64,000 nucleotides of DNA, taken from Pseudomonadota bacterium (GTDB lineage: Bacteria; Pseudomonadota; Alphaproteobacteria; Rhizobiales; Beijerinckiaceae). The notes beneath the pieces were generated by a model. The model worked only from the letters and a program-made list of their open reading frames with translations, was not told where the DNA came from and did no database searches. The number at the start of each line of letters is the position of its first letter. The stretch's first letter is position 1. Location: the NCBI GenBank assembly GCA_023386155.1, contig JAEWKH010000011.1, positions 17,384 to 81,383 on the forward strand. The letters are read 5' to 3'. This document shows positions 52,114-60,136 of this stretch, piece after piece. A program made the translations under genes and the position numbers.

Positions 52114-53211
52114 TCAAAGTCTGTCAGCAACCTCGCGCGCTATGGCAAGTGACGACGTCAGCCCGGGGCTTTCGATTCCGAAGAGATTGACGAGGCCCGG
52201 GATGCCATGAGCTTGCGGGCCCTGAATCAGGAAATCCGCGGCTGGTTCCGCCGGCGTCGTTAGCTTGGGCCTGATGCCTGAGTATCCTGCGAACAGGGAG
52301 CCTCGAGGCAGGTCGGGCCAGTAGCGACGGACCGCCTCTTCGAAGTCGCGCTGGCGATCCTGCCTGACGCCATAATCGAGCGTATCGGTCCATTCCGTAT
52401 CGGGGCCGAACCGGGACTGACCGGCCATGTCGAGGGTGAGATGAACACCCAACCCGTGAGCATGAGGGGCCGGATAGATAAGTCGCGAGAAGGGGACGCG
52501 CCCCGGAAACATGAAGTAGCTGCCCTTGCAGTAGCGCGTCTCGGGAATTTCACTCTCCGGCAGGCCGGCGATTCTTCGTGCAACCGTTGAGGCATGGAGG
52601 CCGGCGGCATTCACCAGGGACCGGCAGCCGATCTCTATGGGCTCGTCGCCTCCGCATTGGACGATGAACCCACCTCCGGCACGCTCGGCGCCGGCAAGCG
52701 GCGTGCGGAAGGCGAAAAGAGCGCCAGCGTTCTCCGCGTCCGCCTGCAGGGCGAGCATGAGGGCGTGGCTGTCGACAATTCCAGTCGAAGGCGACCACAT
52801 CGCCCCAATGGTCTTAAGGGCTGGCTCCATCGCGCGAGCTTGGTCTCCCGTGATCATCTCGAGATCATCCGCGCCGTTGCAGCATCCCTGTGCCGCCAGG
52901 GCCTCTACGGACGCCAGCTCCTCGTCATTGGATGCCGTGAGAATTTTCCCGCAACGGCGATAAGGGATGCCACGTGCGTTGCAATAGTCGTAGAGCGCAT
53001 GCCGCCCCTCGATGCAGAGTTGCGCCTTGAGGCTGCCGGGCTTGTAGTAAATTCCGGCATGGATCACCTCGCTGTTGCGGGAGGATGTCTCCGTGCCGAT
53101 GCCCGGCGCACTCTCCAGCACGAGCACCGACAGGCCTCGCAGCGCAAATTCCCGCGTAACCGCAAGCCCGATCACGCCTGCGCCGATGACGATCGTGTCG
53201 AAGTGATCCAT
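52114..53211 (-). CDS. FAD-dependent oxidoreductase, L-2-hydroxyglutarate dehydrogenase-like
   Basis: 365 residues from ATG 53211. FAD-binding VIGAGVIGLAVTREFALRGLSVLVLE is followed by SSRNSEVIHAGIYYKPGSLKA, the family block of LhgO/YgaF enzymes, and the C-terminal segment GYSGIRPKL. Such enzymes oxidise 2-hydroxy acids, passing electrons to quinones. It is the last gene of the leftward hydantoinase operon, so a 2-hydroxy acid or amino acid product may be its substrate. Substrate is inferred only. Confidence 0.85.
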   Translation of the reverse strand: MDHFDTIVIGAGVIGLAVTREFALRGLSVLVLESAPGIGTETSSRNSEVIHAGIYYKPGSLKAQLCIEGRHALYDYCNARGIPYRRCGKILTASNDEELASVEALAAQGCCNGADDLEMITGDQARAMEPALKTIGAMWSPSTGIVDSHALMLALQADAENAGALFAFRTPLAGAERAGGGFIVQCGGDEPIEIGCRSLVNAAGLHASTVARRIAGLPESEIPETRYCKGSYFMFPGRVPFSRLIYPAPHAHGLGVHLTLDMAGQSRFGPDTEWTDTLDYGVRQDRQRDFEEAVRRYWPDLPRGSLFAGYSGIRPKLTTPAEPAADFLIQGPQAHGIPGLVNLFGIESPGLTSSLAIAREVADRL

Positions 53212-53237
53212 GTTTGCGGACACGTCGAGTGGGGTTT

Positions 53238-54719
53238 CTAAGAAGCGGGAGCGTCGCACACGAAGCGGCCGCTCAGCACATCGAAGCCGGTGGCTGGCGG
53301 TGTCGCAATGGCGCAGGCCTCCGGGCACGCCCGAGCCAGAAGGCGGCCGTGCCCGTCGGGTGCGATCCGTTCGCCTTCCTGGCAGATGACTGTGCCGCGC
53401 ACCATCGACAGGACCGGCAGGCCTGTCACGACACGACCTTCGTAAGGTGTCCAGCCGAGGCCGTCGTGCAAGGTATCGGGATGGATCTTGAACTGCCTGT
53501 CGGGATCCCAGAGAACGAGATCGGCGTCGGCACCCTGCGCAATGACGCCTTTGCGGCCTGCGAGGCCATAGAGCCGGGCAGGTTCAGTCGCCGTGATCTC
53601 TACGAAGCGCTCGATCGACAGGCGCCCACTTACGACACCCTCGGAGAATATGAGCGGAAGCCGCAGCTCCAGGCCGGGCATTCCGTACTGGACCCGGTTG
53701 AAGGCCGTGTCAGGACCATCCCTTAGCTTGCCATCGGGGCCCTCCATGACAAAGGCGGAATGGTCCGAGGACAGGATCGACAGCGTGCCGTCGGCAAGCC
53801 CGGACCAGAGCGCATCCTGGCTTGCCTTGTCGCGAAGCGGAGGACTGCAGCAGAACTTGGCGGCCTCGAAAGAGGGACGCTCAAGCGTCTGGCGCGTCAG
53901 GACGAGATATTGGGGGCAGGTTTCCGCATGAATCGGGAAGCCGCGCTTCCTGGCCCACCGGACCTGCTCCACTGCCTCGGCGCTGGACATATGGACCAGC
54001 ACGATCGGGACATTGACGAGTTCCGCCAGAGAGACGGCGTGATGCACTGCGTCGCGCTCCGCGAGCATGGGCCGTGCGTCGGCAAGGTGCCGGATCTGGC
54101 TGTAGCCTGCGGCCAGGAGCTTCTCGGTGAACCACGCGATCATGTCATGGCTCTCCGCATGGATCAGCGGCATCGCTCCTTCGCGCCGGACGGCCGCCAG
54201 GACGTCGAGCGCGGCCCGGTCGTCAAGACGAAGCGCGTCGTAGGTGAGGTAGATCTTCACCGACGTGAAGCCCTCGTTCACCAGTGCGGGCAGATCGACG
54301 TCCAATGTCTGTTCGGAGGCATCGGTCACGATCAGGTGAAACCCGTAGTCCAGGACCGACCGGCCTTCCGCGCGAACCTTGTAGTCCTCGACGACCTTGC
54401 GCAGGCTCTGGCCCCGATGCTGAGCTGCGAAGGAAATAAGCGTGGTGGTCCCGCCGAAGGCTGCCGCGAGACTCGCACTCGCGAAATCGTCTGCCGTGCG
54501 GGCGCCGCTCGAAACCATCTGGTCAATATGACAATGGGCATCGACGCCGCCAGGGAGGACGAGAAGACCCCGTGCGTCGATCACCTCGCCTGCCGACGAA
54601 AGGTCTGAATCCAGCGCCGCGATCCGGCCGTCGCGGATCCCGATGTCCACTTCTACAACGCCCTGTGGTGTCACTGCGCGACCACCACGGATCACTGTGT
54701 CGAACGGTTGAATGCTCAT
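53238..54719 (-). CDS. Dihydropyrimidinase/hydantoinase-family amidohydrolase
   Basis: 493 residues. All binuclear metal residues are present: His62 and His64 (DAHCHID), carboxylated Lys155 (SVKIYLTY), His187, His243 and Asp319 (LSSDHSAF). It opens cyclic ureides such as hydantoins or dihydropyrimidines to N-carbamoyl amino acids. It lies behind the ABC transporter genes, with an N-carbamoyl amidohydrolase, a hydantoin racemase and a DUF917 gene in the facing operon. Confidence 0.93.
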   Translation of the reverse strand: MSIQPFDTVIRGGRAVTPQGVVEVDIGIRDGRIAALDSDLSSAGEVIDARGLLVLPGGVDAHCHIDQMVSSGARTADDFASASLAAAFGGTTTLISFAAQHRGQSLRKVVEDYKVRAEGRSVLDYGFHLIVTDASEQTLDVDLPALVNEGFTSVKIYLTYDALRLDDRAALDVLAAVRREGAMPLIHAESHDMIAWFTEKLLAAGYSQIRHLADARPMLAERDAVHHAVSLAELVNVPIVLVHMSSAEAVEQVRWARKRGFPIHAETCPQYLVLTRQTLERPSFEAAKFCCSPPLRDKASQDALWSGLADGTLSILSSDHSAFVMEGPDGKLRDGPDTAFNRVQYGMPGLELRLPLIFSEGVVSGRLSIERFVEITATEPARLYGLAGRKGVIAQGADADLVLWDPDRQFKIHPDTLHDGLGWTPYEGRVVTGLPVLSMVRGTVICQEGERIAPDGHGRLLARACPEACAIATPPATGFDVLSGRFVCDAPAS

Positions 54720-54746
54720 GAGGGGCGGGTCTCCGCTGCCAGAGGA

Positions 54747-55421
54747 TCAGGCTGAATGCATGACGGTCTTGTTCTGCATCCGTGATACCAGGCGGACAAA
54801 CGGCCAGAACATGAGGAAGTACACGATGGCTGCCGCCACGAGCGGGGTCGGGTTGTAGAGGAGGCCCTGCGCGATCTGCGCTGAGCGCAGCAATTCCTGC
54901 AGCGCCACCGCAGATGCGATGGAAGTCTGCTTGAAGAGCTCCACGGTGTTGCTCACCAGGTCGGGCAGCACGTTGCGGGTCCCCTGTGGAGCCACCACAT
55001 AGGCCATGCTCTGGAGCCATGTGAGGCCGGTCGAGCGCGCAGCCTCACGCTGCCCCTGTGGAACGGATTCGATGCCGGCTCGAAAGATCTCGGCGAAATA
55101 GCTTGAACCGTTGAGCGTCAGGGCCAGCACGGCCGCCGGGAACTCCCCAAGGCTGAGGCCGAGGAAGGGCAGGCCGAAGAAGATGAAGATCAGCAGGACG
55201 AGCGGCGGAATCGCGCGGAGCGTGTCGACATAGGCAACGAGCACCATGCGCAGCGGTTTGCTGGGGAGGTCCTGCGCGACCGCGATGGCGAGGCCGATCG
55301 CGATCGAGAGCGGCACGGCGGCTGCTGCGAGAGCGAGGGTCAGCCATAGCCCCTCGACGAGCAAAGGCCTGACCTCGCGGAGGATCTCGAGATTGAAGAA
55401 GGTGTTGACGAGCTCGCTCAT
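54747..55421 (-). CDS. Polar amino acid-type ABC transporter permease (2)
   Basis: 224 residues, five or six helices of the His/Glu/Gln permease family, with the EAA-loop region FRAGIESVPQGQREAARSTGLTWLQ. It shares one base with the upstream permease gene. The two permeases would form the channel for the substrate delivered by the binding protein encoded upstream. Confidence 0.92.
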   Translation of the reverse strand: MSELVNTFFNLEILREVRPLLVEGLWLTLALAAAAVPLSIAIGLAIAVAQDLPSKPLRMVLVAYVDTLRAIPPLVLLIFIFFGLPFLGLSLGEFPAAVLALTLNGSSYFAEIFRAGIESVPQGQREAARSTGLTWLQSMAYVVAPQGTRNVLPDLVSNTVELFKQTSIASAVALQELLRSAQIAQGLLYNPTPLVAAAIVYFLMFWPFVRLVSRMQNKTVMHSA

Positions 55422-56095
55422 TAGGTCCTCGGATGGGCGTAGGCCCGCTCAAGCCAGCGTGTGAATCGAACGAAGGGTAGGAACAGAGCGAGGAACAGAA
55501 GGGCGCCGACTGTCAAAGCTGTCGGATTGGCGACGTTCGACTGAATGCTCGAGGTAACGTTGAGCAATTCCGGCACTGCGACAACCGATCCGAGAGTGGT
55601 GCCCTTGCTGATGCCGATCGCGCGGTTGGTCAGCGGTGGAATGGAGATCCGCACCACCTGTGGCAGGATGATGTAGGCAAGCGTCTGCGTGAAGCCCAAG
55701 CCTGTGGAGCGGCCCGCCTCCCATTGACCTTTGTGGACGGAGTTGATGCCAGCCCAGAAAATCTCCTCCGCGAAAGCGGACAGAACCAGGGCGAGAGCGA
55801 CCACGGTCGCAGTGAATGGCTCGAGCACCAGCCCGAAGTGAGGCAGCGCGAAATAGGCGAGAACGATGAGAACAAGCTGCGGGATCGACCTGAACAGATC
55901 GATGTAGAAGATTATCAGCGCGTTGAGTGGTTTAATGCCATAGAGCCGGATGATGGCGATCAGGAGCCCGAGGGGAATCCCGATGAGGATCGTCAGCACC
56001 GACATTTGGACCGTGATGAGAAATCCTTTCAGGATGTCCGGCCAGTAGTCCCTCATGAGCGGGAAGTCGAAGAAGTATCGAACAATCTGGTCCAT
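55421..56095 (-). CDS. Polar amino acid-type ABC transporter permease (1)
   Basis: 224 residues. Motifs typical of the family: LLIAIIRLYGIKPLNALIIFYIDLFRSIPQLVLI and the EAA-loop FWAGINSVHKGQWEAGRSTGLGFTQ. It is related to but distinct from the second permease gene. It starts nine bases after the ATPase stop. Confidence 0.92.
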   Translation of the reverse strand: MDQIVRYFFDFPLMRDYWPDILKGFLITVQMSVLTILIGIPLGLLIAIIRLYGIKPLNALIIFYIDLFRSIPQLVLIVLAYFALPHFGLVLEPFTATVVALALVLSAFAEEIFWAGINSVHKGQWEAGRSTGLGFTQTLAYIILPQVVRISIPPLTNRAIGISKGTTLGSVVAVPELLNVTSSIQSNVANPTALTVGALLFLALFLPFVRFTRWLERAYAHPRT

Positions 56096-56104
56096 GGGCC
56101 GCCG

Positions 56105-56872
56105 TCAGGACTTGGTACGCGTCACAAATTCGCGAATGCGGGGGTTCTGCGGAGAAACCAGGATCTCCTCAGGCGTCCCTTGAGCCAGGATCGTTCCCTT
56201 CTCCATGAAGACGACCCGATCCGCCACTTCACGGGCGAACTGCATCTCATGGGTGACCACGATCATTGTCATGCCCATTTCCTTCGTGCGAACCATCACA
56301 TTCAGCACCTCGCCGACCAATTCCGGATCAAGGGCGGATGTGGGTTCGTCGAAGAGCATCACCTGCGGCTCGAGTGCCATGGCGCGGGCAATGCCGACAC
56401 GCTGCTGCTGGCCGCCGGAGAGCTGGGCCGGATAGGAATCCGCCTTGTGGCCGAGGCCCACGAGATCGAGATACTTGAGGGCCTTCGCATTCGCCTCGGC
56501 TTTGGACAGGCCCACAACCTTGCGCAGGGCCAGGGTCACATTCCCGAGCGCCGTCTTGTGCGGGTAGAGATTGATGCTCTGGAACACCATGCCGATGCGC
56601 CGCCGCAGGGCATTCAGATCGACGTTCTTGCCTGTGATTTCGTTACCGGCGACGACAATGCGGCCGCTGGTGGGTTCCTCAAGGCGATTGATGCATCGCA
56701 GGCACGTGCTCTTGCCCGAGCCGGATGAGCCGACGATAACGACGGCCTCACCCTTCTTTACCGTCAGATCGATGCCGTGAAGAACCTCTATGGTGCCGTA
56801 CGACTTGTGGAGCCCATGGATCACGACGAGATCGCCGTCATCCATGCCGTTGTTGTTCTGCGCAACCATCAC
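56105..56872 (-). CDS. Polar amino acid-type ABC transporter ATPase (GlnQ-like)
   Basis: 255 residues. Walker A GSSGSGKST, Q-loop GMVFQSINLYPHKTALGN, signature LSGGQQQRVGIARAMA, Walker B MLFDEPTSALDPEL and H-loop VVTHEMQFAR are all intact. It overlaps the binding-protein gene by four bases. Confidence 0.95.
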   Translation of the reverse strand: MMVAQNNNGMDDGDLVVIHGLHKSYGTIEVLHGIDLTVKKGEAVVIVGSSGSGKSTCLRCINRLEEPTSGRIVVAGNEITGKNVDLNALRRRIGMVFQSINLYPHKTALGNVTLALRKVVGLSKAEANAKALKYLDLVGLGHKADSYPAQLSGGQQQRVGIARAMALEPQVMLFDEPTSALDPELVGEVLNVMVRTKEMGMTMIVVTHEMQFAREVADRVVFMEKGTILAQGTPEEILVSPQNPRIREFVTRTKS

Positions 56873-57744
56873 TGGCAGGACGCCTTGCGCTCGGTCGCGT
56901 CATACCCCTCGAACTCGGGTGCGCCGGTTCCAGGATAGACCTTTGCAGTCGAGGAACCTTCTTCCGGCGGTACGCCGAACCACTTTTCATGAATCTTGGC
57001 GAGGGTGCCATCCATCTTCATGCACTCGACAGCTTCCTCGACCTTTGCGCGGAAAGCCGTATCCTCCTTGCGGAAGGCAATGCCGAAGTGACGGCCGCTG
57101 TCGAGGACGAAAGCAACCTCGGTGTTGGGTACCTGTGTCGAGACGTAGCGCGAGACGGGCGCGTCCGCGACGTTCGCGAAGGCGCGGCCGATCATCACCG
57201 CCTGCACGGCATCCGCGTTCTTGTTATAGCGCTGGATGGAGTATCCGTATTTGGCCTGGTTGTCCGTGAGCCACTTGTCCGAGATGCTGCCGTTATTGAC
57301 GGTCAGCTCTTTCCCCTTCAGATCCTCGAGGTTGGCGATCTTGCCACCCTTCTTGACGAGGAAACCCATGCCGGTCGGCATGTAGGGCTCGCTGAACAGC
57401 ATTTGGGCCGCACGCTCGGCGGTGATGTTTGTCGGCGCCGGGATCATCTCGTAGCGCTTGGAGAACAGCCCCGCAAAGATTGCCGAGAAGTTGCTGTCCG
57501 TTACGTCGATGCCCGGGCGACCCAGTTTCTTCGCAATGGCGTCCGCGAAATCATGAGTAAAGCCGGTGACCTCGCCTGACGGCTTCTTGAAACAGAATGG
57601 CGCGAATCCTAGGTCACAGGCGATCTTCAGCTTTTCGTTCTGCGGGTGATCGGCATCCTGCGCCATGGCGGGAGTAGCGAGCAGAGCAGCCAGAGCCAAG
57701 CCTTGGGCAGCACTGCGCAAACCCGTGATCGATGTAATCCACAT
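56869..57744 (-). CDS. Polar amino acid-type ABC substrate-binding protein
   Basis: 291 residues from ATG 57744. The signal peptide ends near residue 28 (AMA-QD). The mature protein has the family-3 solute-binding fold: KIACDLGFAPFCFKKPSGEVTGFTHDFADAIAKKLG, a segment PTNITAERAAQMLFSEPYMPTGMGFLV, and a C-terminal EKWFG. It is the first gene of the leftward ABC-hydantoinase operon. Its start lies exactly 78 bases from the AGCATGA box of the LysR promoter module. Confidence 0.92.
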   Translation of the reverse strand: MWITSITGLRSAAQGLALAALLATPAMAQDADHPQNEKLKIACDLGFAPFCFKKPSGEVTGFTHDFADAIAKKLGRPGIDVTDSNFSAIFAGLFSKRYEMIPAPTNITAERAAQMLFSEPYMPTGMGFLVKKGGKIANLEDLKGKELTVNNGSISDKWLTDNQAKYGYSIQRYNKNADAVQAVMIGRAFANVADAPVSRYVSTQVPNTEVAFVLDSGRHFGIAFRKEDTAFRAKVEEAVECMKMDGTLAKIHEKWFGVPPEEGSSTAKVYPGTGAPEFEGYDATERKASCQ

Positions 57745-57845
57745 AACCTCTGTTCCCTTATGATTATAGCGATGGAGTGAGCCATCTGATGAGCAGCGTA
57801 TCAGCACTCACCCATTCCTTGCTCATGCTAACTTATGGCGGAAGC

Positions 57846-57860
57846 ATAACATTGTGTTAA
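57846..57860 (-). promoter_or_regulatory. LysR-type operator L1 (leftward ABC/hydantoinase operon)
   Basis: Read leftward: TTAACA-N3-TGTTAT, an 11/12 match to a T-N11-A LysR box. After 15 bases comes TAGCATGA (57830-57823), then 78 bases to the binding-protein start. It overlaps the lysR stop codon. Confidence 0.75.
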
Positions 57861-58783
57861 GCAACAATGTTCGAATTCGCGTCGGCCTTGGAGGTCGCTG
57901 CGCGTCCCATATCGTGCAGGATCTTCGTGAAGGCCTGCGCAACGCGCGAGAGAGGTTCGAGGCGCGATGTAACAAGGTGAACTTGCATCTGGGTATGTGG
58001 CACGAACGGCCGCGCCTCGATCTCGGGCCAGGTGCCGCCGCGAATCACGAACTCGTCCACAATGCCGACTCCGGCTCCGGCCTGAACCAGGGAGCAGGCC
58101 ACGGGCGTGAAGCGCACGACCGTGTCGAAACGGAGCGATGTGCCGCTCGTAGAAAGGGCGCGTTCGATATGCAGGCCATAAGGAGTCTGCGGGCCATAGC
58201 CGATCAGGGAATAAGGCGCGAGATCGGCAGGCGTGATCTCGGACAGTTTCTCGAGTTCATGGCCGCGCCGGAAGATAACCCGAAGCCCTCCGTTCATGAT
58301 CACGCTATCCGTGATGGTCGGCTCATCGACGGGTAGGACTGAAAGCCCAAGATCGACACGATTTGCACCGATTCGAGCAATCAGTTCCTGTAGTGTCAGG
58401 ATCTCGAACTCTACCCGTACGTCGGGGAAAAGTTCACGGAAGTGGCAGATGGCCTCTGGAACGATTGCTTGGCCAACGCTGGGGCTCGCGATGACGTGCA
58501 TGCCGCCCGTACCACGCTCGCGCAATTCCTGCGCAAGATTGTTGACCCGAAGGACACCCTGGTGGACCTGATCCACCTCCGCAAAAAGCCGTCGTGCTTC
58601 CGGCGTTGGCTGGACGCGGCCCTTCACCCGCTCGAACAGCTTCATATCGAGGCGGTCTTCTGTGTATGCAAGCAACCGGCTGATCGCGGGCTGAGATACC
58701 GCCAACAGGCGAGCCGCACCGCTGATCGAGCCCGTCACCATGACGGCCCGAAAGACCTCGATCTGACGCAGATTGAAACGCAT
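57857..58783 (-). CDS. LysR-family transcriptional regulator
   Basis: 308 residues. N-terminal helix-turn-helix (about 15-45) reads GSISGAARLLAVSQPAISRLLAYTE; the effector-binding domain follows from about residue 90. It lies between the two divergent ureide operons, and its own 5' and 3' ends carry copies of the ATAACA-N3-TGTTAT palindrome. It is therefore the likely regulator of both operons and of itself. The inducer would be a hydantoin or N-carbamoyl compound. Confidence 0.93.
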   Translation of the reverse strand: MRFNLRQIEVFRAVMVTGSISGAARLLAVSQPAISRLLAYTEDRLDMKLFERVKGRVQPTPEARRLFAEVDQVHQGVLRVNNLAQELRERGTGGMHVIASPSVGQAIVPEAICHFRELFPDVRVEFEILTLQELIARIGANRVDLGLSVLPVDEPTITDSVIMNGGLRVIFRRGHELEKLSEITPADLAPYSLIGYGPQTPYGLHIERALSTSGTSLRFDTVVRFTPVACSLVQAGAGVGIVDEFVIRGGTWPEIEARPFVPHTQMQVHLVTSRLEPLSRVAQAFTKILHDMGRAATSKADANSNIVA

Positions 58784-58787
58784 TACG

Positions 58788-58802
58788 ATAACACCCTGTT
58801 AT
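58788..58802 (+). promoter_or_regulatory. LysR-type operator L2 (DUF917 promoter and lysR autoregulation)
   Basis: A perfect ATAACA-CCC-TGTTAT palindrome four bases upstream of the lysR start codon. Rightward, after 15 bases comes TAGCATGA (58818-58825), then 78 bases to the DUF917 start. Confidence 0.8.
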
Positions 58803-58835
58803 GGCTTGGCCCAGAAATAGCATGATCCTGCCGGC

Positions 58836-58850
58836 ATAACAGCCATTATG
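58836..58850 (+). promoter_or_regulatory. Secondary LysR half-site cluster L3
   Basis: ATAACA-GCC-ATTATG, an imperfect copy 48 bases downstream of L2. Its right half GCCATTATGGTTG is matched by GCCGTTATGCTTG at the same offset after L4, suggesting a secondary activation site. Confidence 0.55.
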
Positions 58851-58903
58851 GTTGGGTATGCGCCGGAATGTGTGGGGCATGGCGCGCCGGCGAGGGAAGG
58901 GAC

Positions 58904-60037
58904 ATGAAACGCATCCTGACCATGAATGATGTCGAAGCGGCCATCGCGGGCGGGTCAATCTTCGCAGCGGGAGGGGGCGGCTGGCCCGATCATGGCCGCA
59001 TGTTGGGCCAAGCCGCGGTTATGACGGGGCAGCCCGAGTTGGTTTCCATGGACGAGGTGCCCGACGAGGCCGTCATCGCCACAGCGGCAGCCATCGGAGC
59101 GCCCGCCGGCACAACCGACTGGCAGATGCTCGGCATCGATTACGTGCGTGCCGTCGAGCTGCTGCAGGACGCACTCGGAAAGCCGGTCTATGGTTTGATG
59201 ATCGGCCAGAACGGCATGTCCAGTACGCTGAACGCCTGGTTGCCGGGAGCCGTTCTTGGCACCAAGGTGATCGATGCAGTGGGCGACATCCGCGCGCATC
59301 CGACCGGCGACATGGGATCGATCGGGCTTGCCGGCAGTCCGGAAGCGACGATCCAGACGGCAGCAGGCGGAAACCGCTCCCGAAATGCCTATATCGAGCT
59401 CGTGGTCCGGGGCACCACCGGAAAAGTCTCGCCGATCCTGCGCACGGCCTCCGACATGTCGGGCGGATTCATCGCGTCCTGCCGGAATCCCGTTCCCGCT
59501 TTCTATGTCCGCCAGCACGCGGCGCTGGGCGGAATCTCGATGGCCCTGGCGCTCGGCGAACGGATTCTGGCCGCACGGCCGAAAGGGGGGCGTGCCGTCG
59601 TCGATGCGATCTGCGAGCAGACCTCGGGAACGGTGGTCGGCCGAGGCATCGTCCTGCGAAAATCCGTCGCCTACACCCGGCAGGCCTTTGACGTCGGGAC
59701 CGTTCAGATCGGCGAGGGGAAGGGCGCGCTCATTCTGCACGTGATGAACGAGTATATGGCTGTGACCGACCTCGACGGACGGCGTGTCGCGTCGTACCCG
59801 GATGTCATAACGACCCTTGATGACGATGGCTCGCCGATCAGCGTCGGGCAGATCCGGGAAGGCATGGAACTCGCCGTCCTGCGGATCGCAAAAGAGCATA
59901 TCCCGCTCAGCGCCAGCGTGACGGATCCCAGCGTTTACCCCGTCGTCGAACAGGCCCTTGGCCTCGACCTGACAAGCTACGCCCTCGGCGAAGACGGAGT
60001 TGGGCAATCCGAGGCACACGATAACACGCTGTTATGA
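58904..60037 (+). CDS. DUF917 family protein (S-methyl-thiohydantoin desulfurase-like)
   Basis: 377 residues from ATG 58904, with GGAAGG upstream. The N-terminal block is VEAAIAGGSIFAAGGGGWPDHGRML, followed by DEAVIATAAAIGAPAGT, both hallmarks of the DUF917/S-Me-THD family. Members are repeatedly found beside hydantoinases and are thought to act on hydantoin-like or thiohydantoin compounds. The gene is directly behind the LysR operators L2 and L3. Its last codons overlap operator L4. Confidence 0.88.
   Translation: MKRILTMNDVEAAIAGGSIFAAGGGGWPDHGRMLGQAAVMTGQPELVSMDEVPDEAVIATAAAIGAPAGTTDWQMLGIDYVRAVELLQDALGKPVYGLMIGQNGMSSTLNAWLPGAVLGTKVIDAVGDIRAHPTGDMGSIGLAGSPEATIQTAAGGNRSRNAYIELVVRGTTGKVSPILRTASDMSGGFIASCRNPVPAFYVRQHAALGGISMALALGERILAARPKGGRAVVDAICEQTSGTVVGRGIVLRKSVAYTRQAFDVGTVQIGEGKGALILHVMNEYMAVTDLDGRRVASYPDVITTLDDDGSPISVGQIREGMELAVLRIAKEHIPLSASVTDPSVYPVVEQALGLDLTSYALGEDGVGQSEAHDNTLL
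60021..60035 (+). promoter_or_regulatory. LysR-type operator L4 (amidohydrolase promoter)
   Basis: A perfect ATAACA-CGC-TGTTAT palindrome covering the last codons of DUF917. After 15 bases comes AAGCATGA (60051-60058), then 78 bases to the amidohydrolase start, the same geometry as L1 and L2. Confidence 0.8.
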
Positions 60038-60136
60038 AGCATGCCAGAATAAGCATGATCTGTTTTGAAAGGCTGCCGTTATGCTTGCTGCATCACACGT
60101 CGGCCCTATCCGCCACTTTCCACCAGGCAGGTTCTC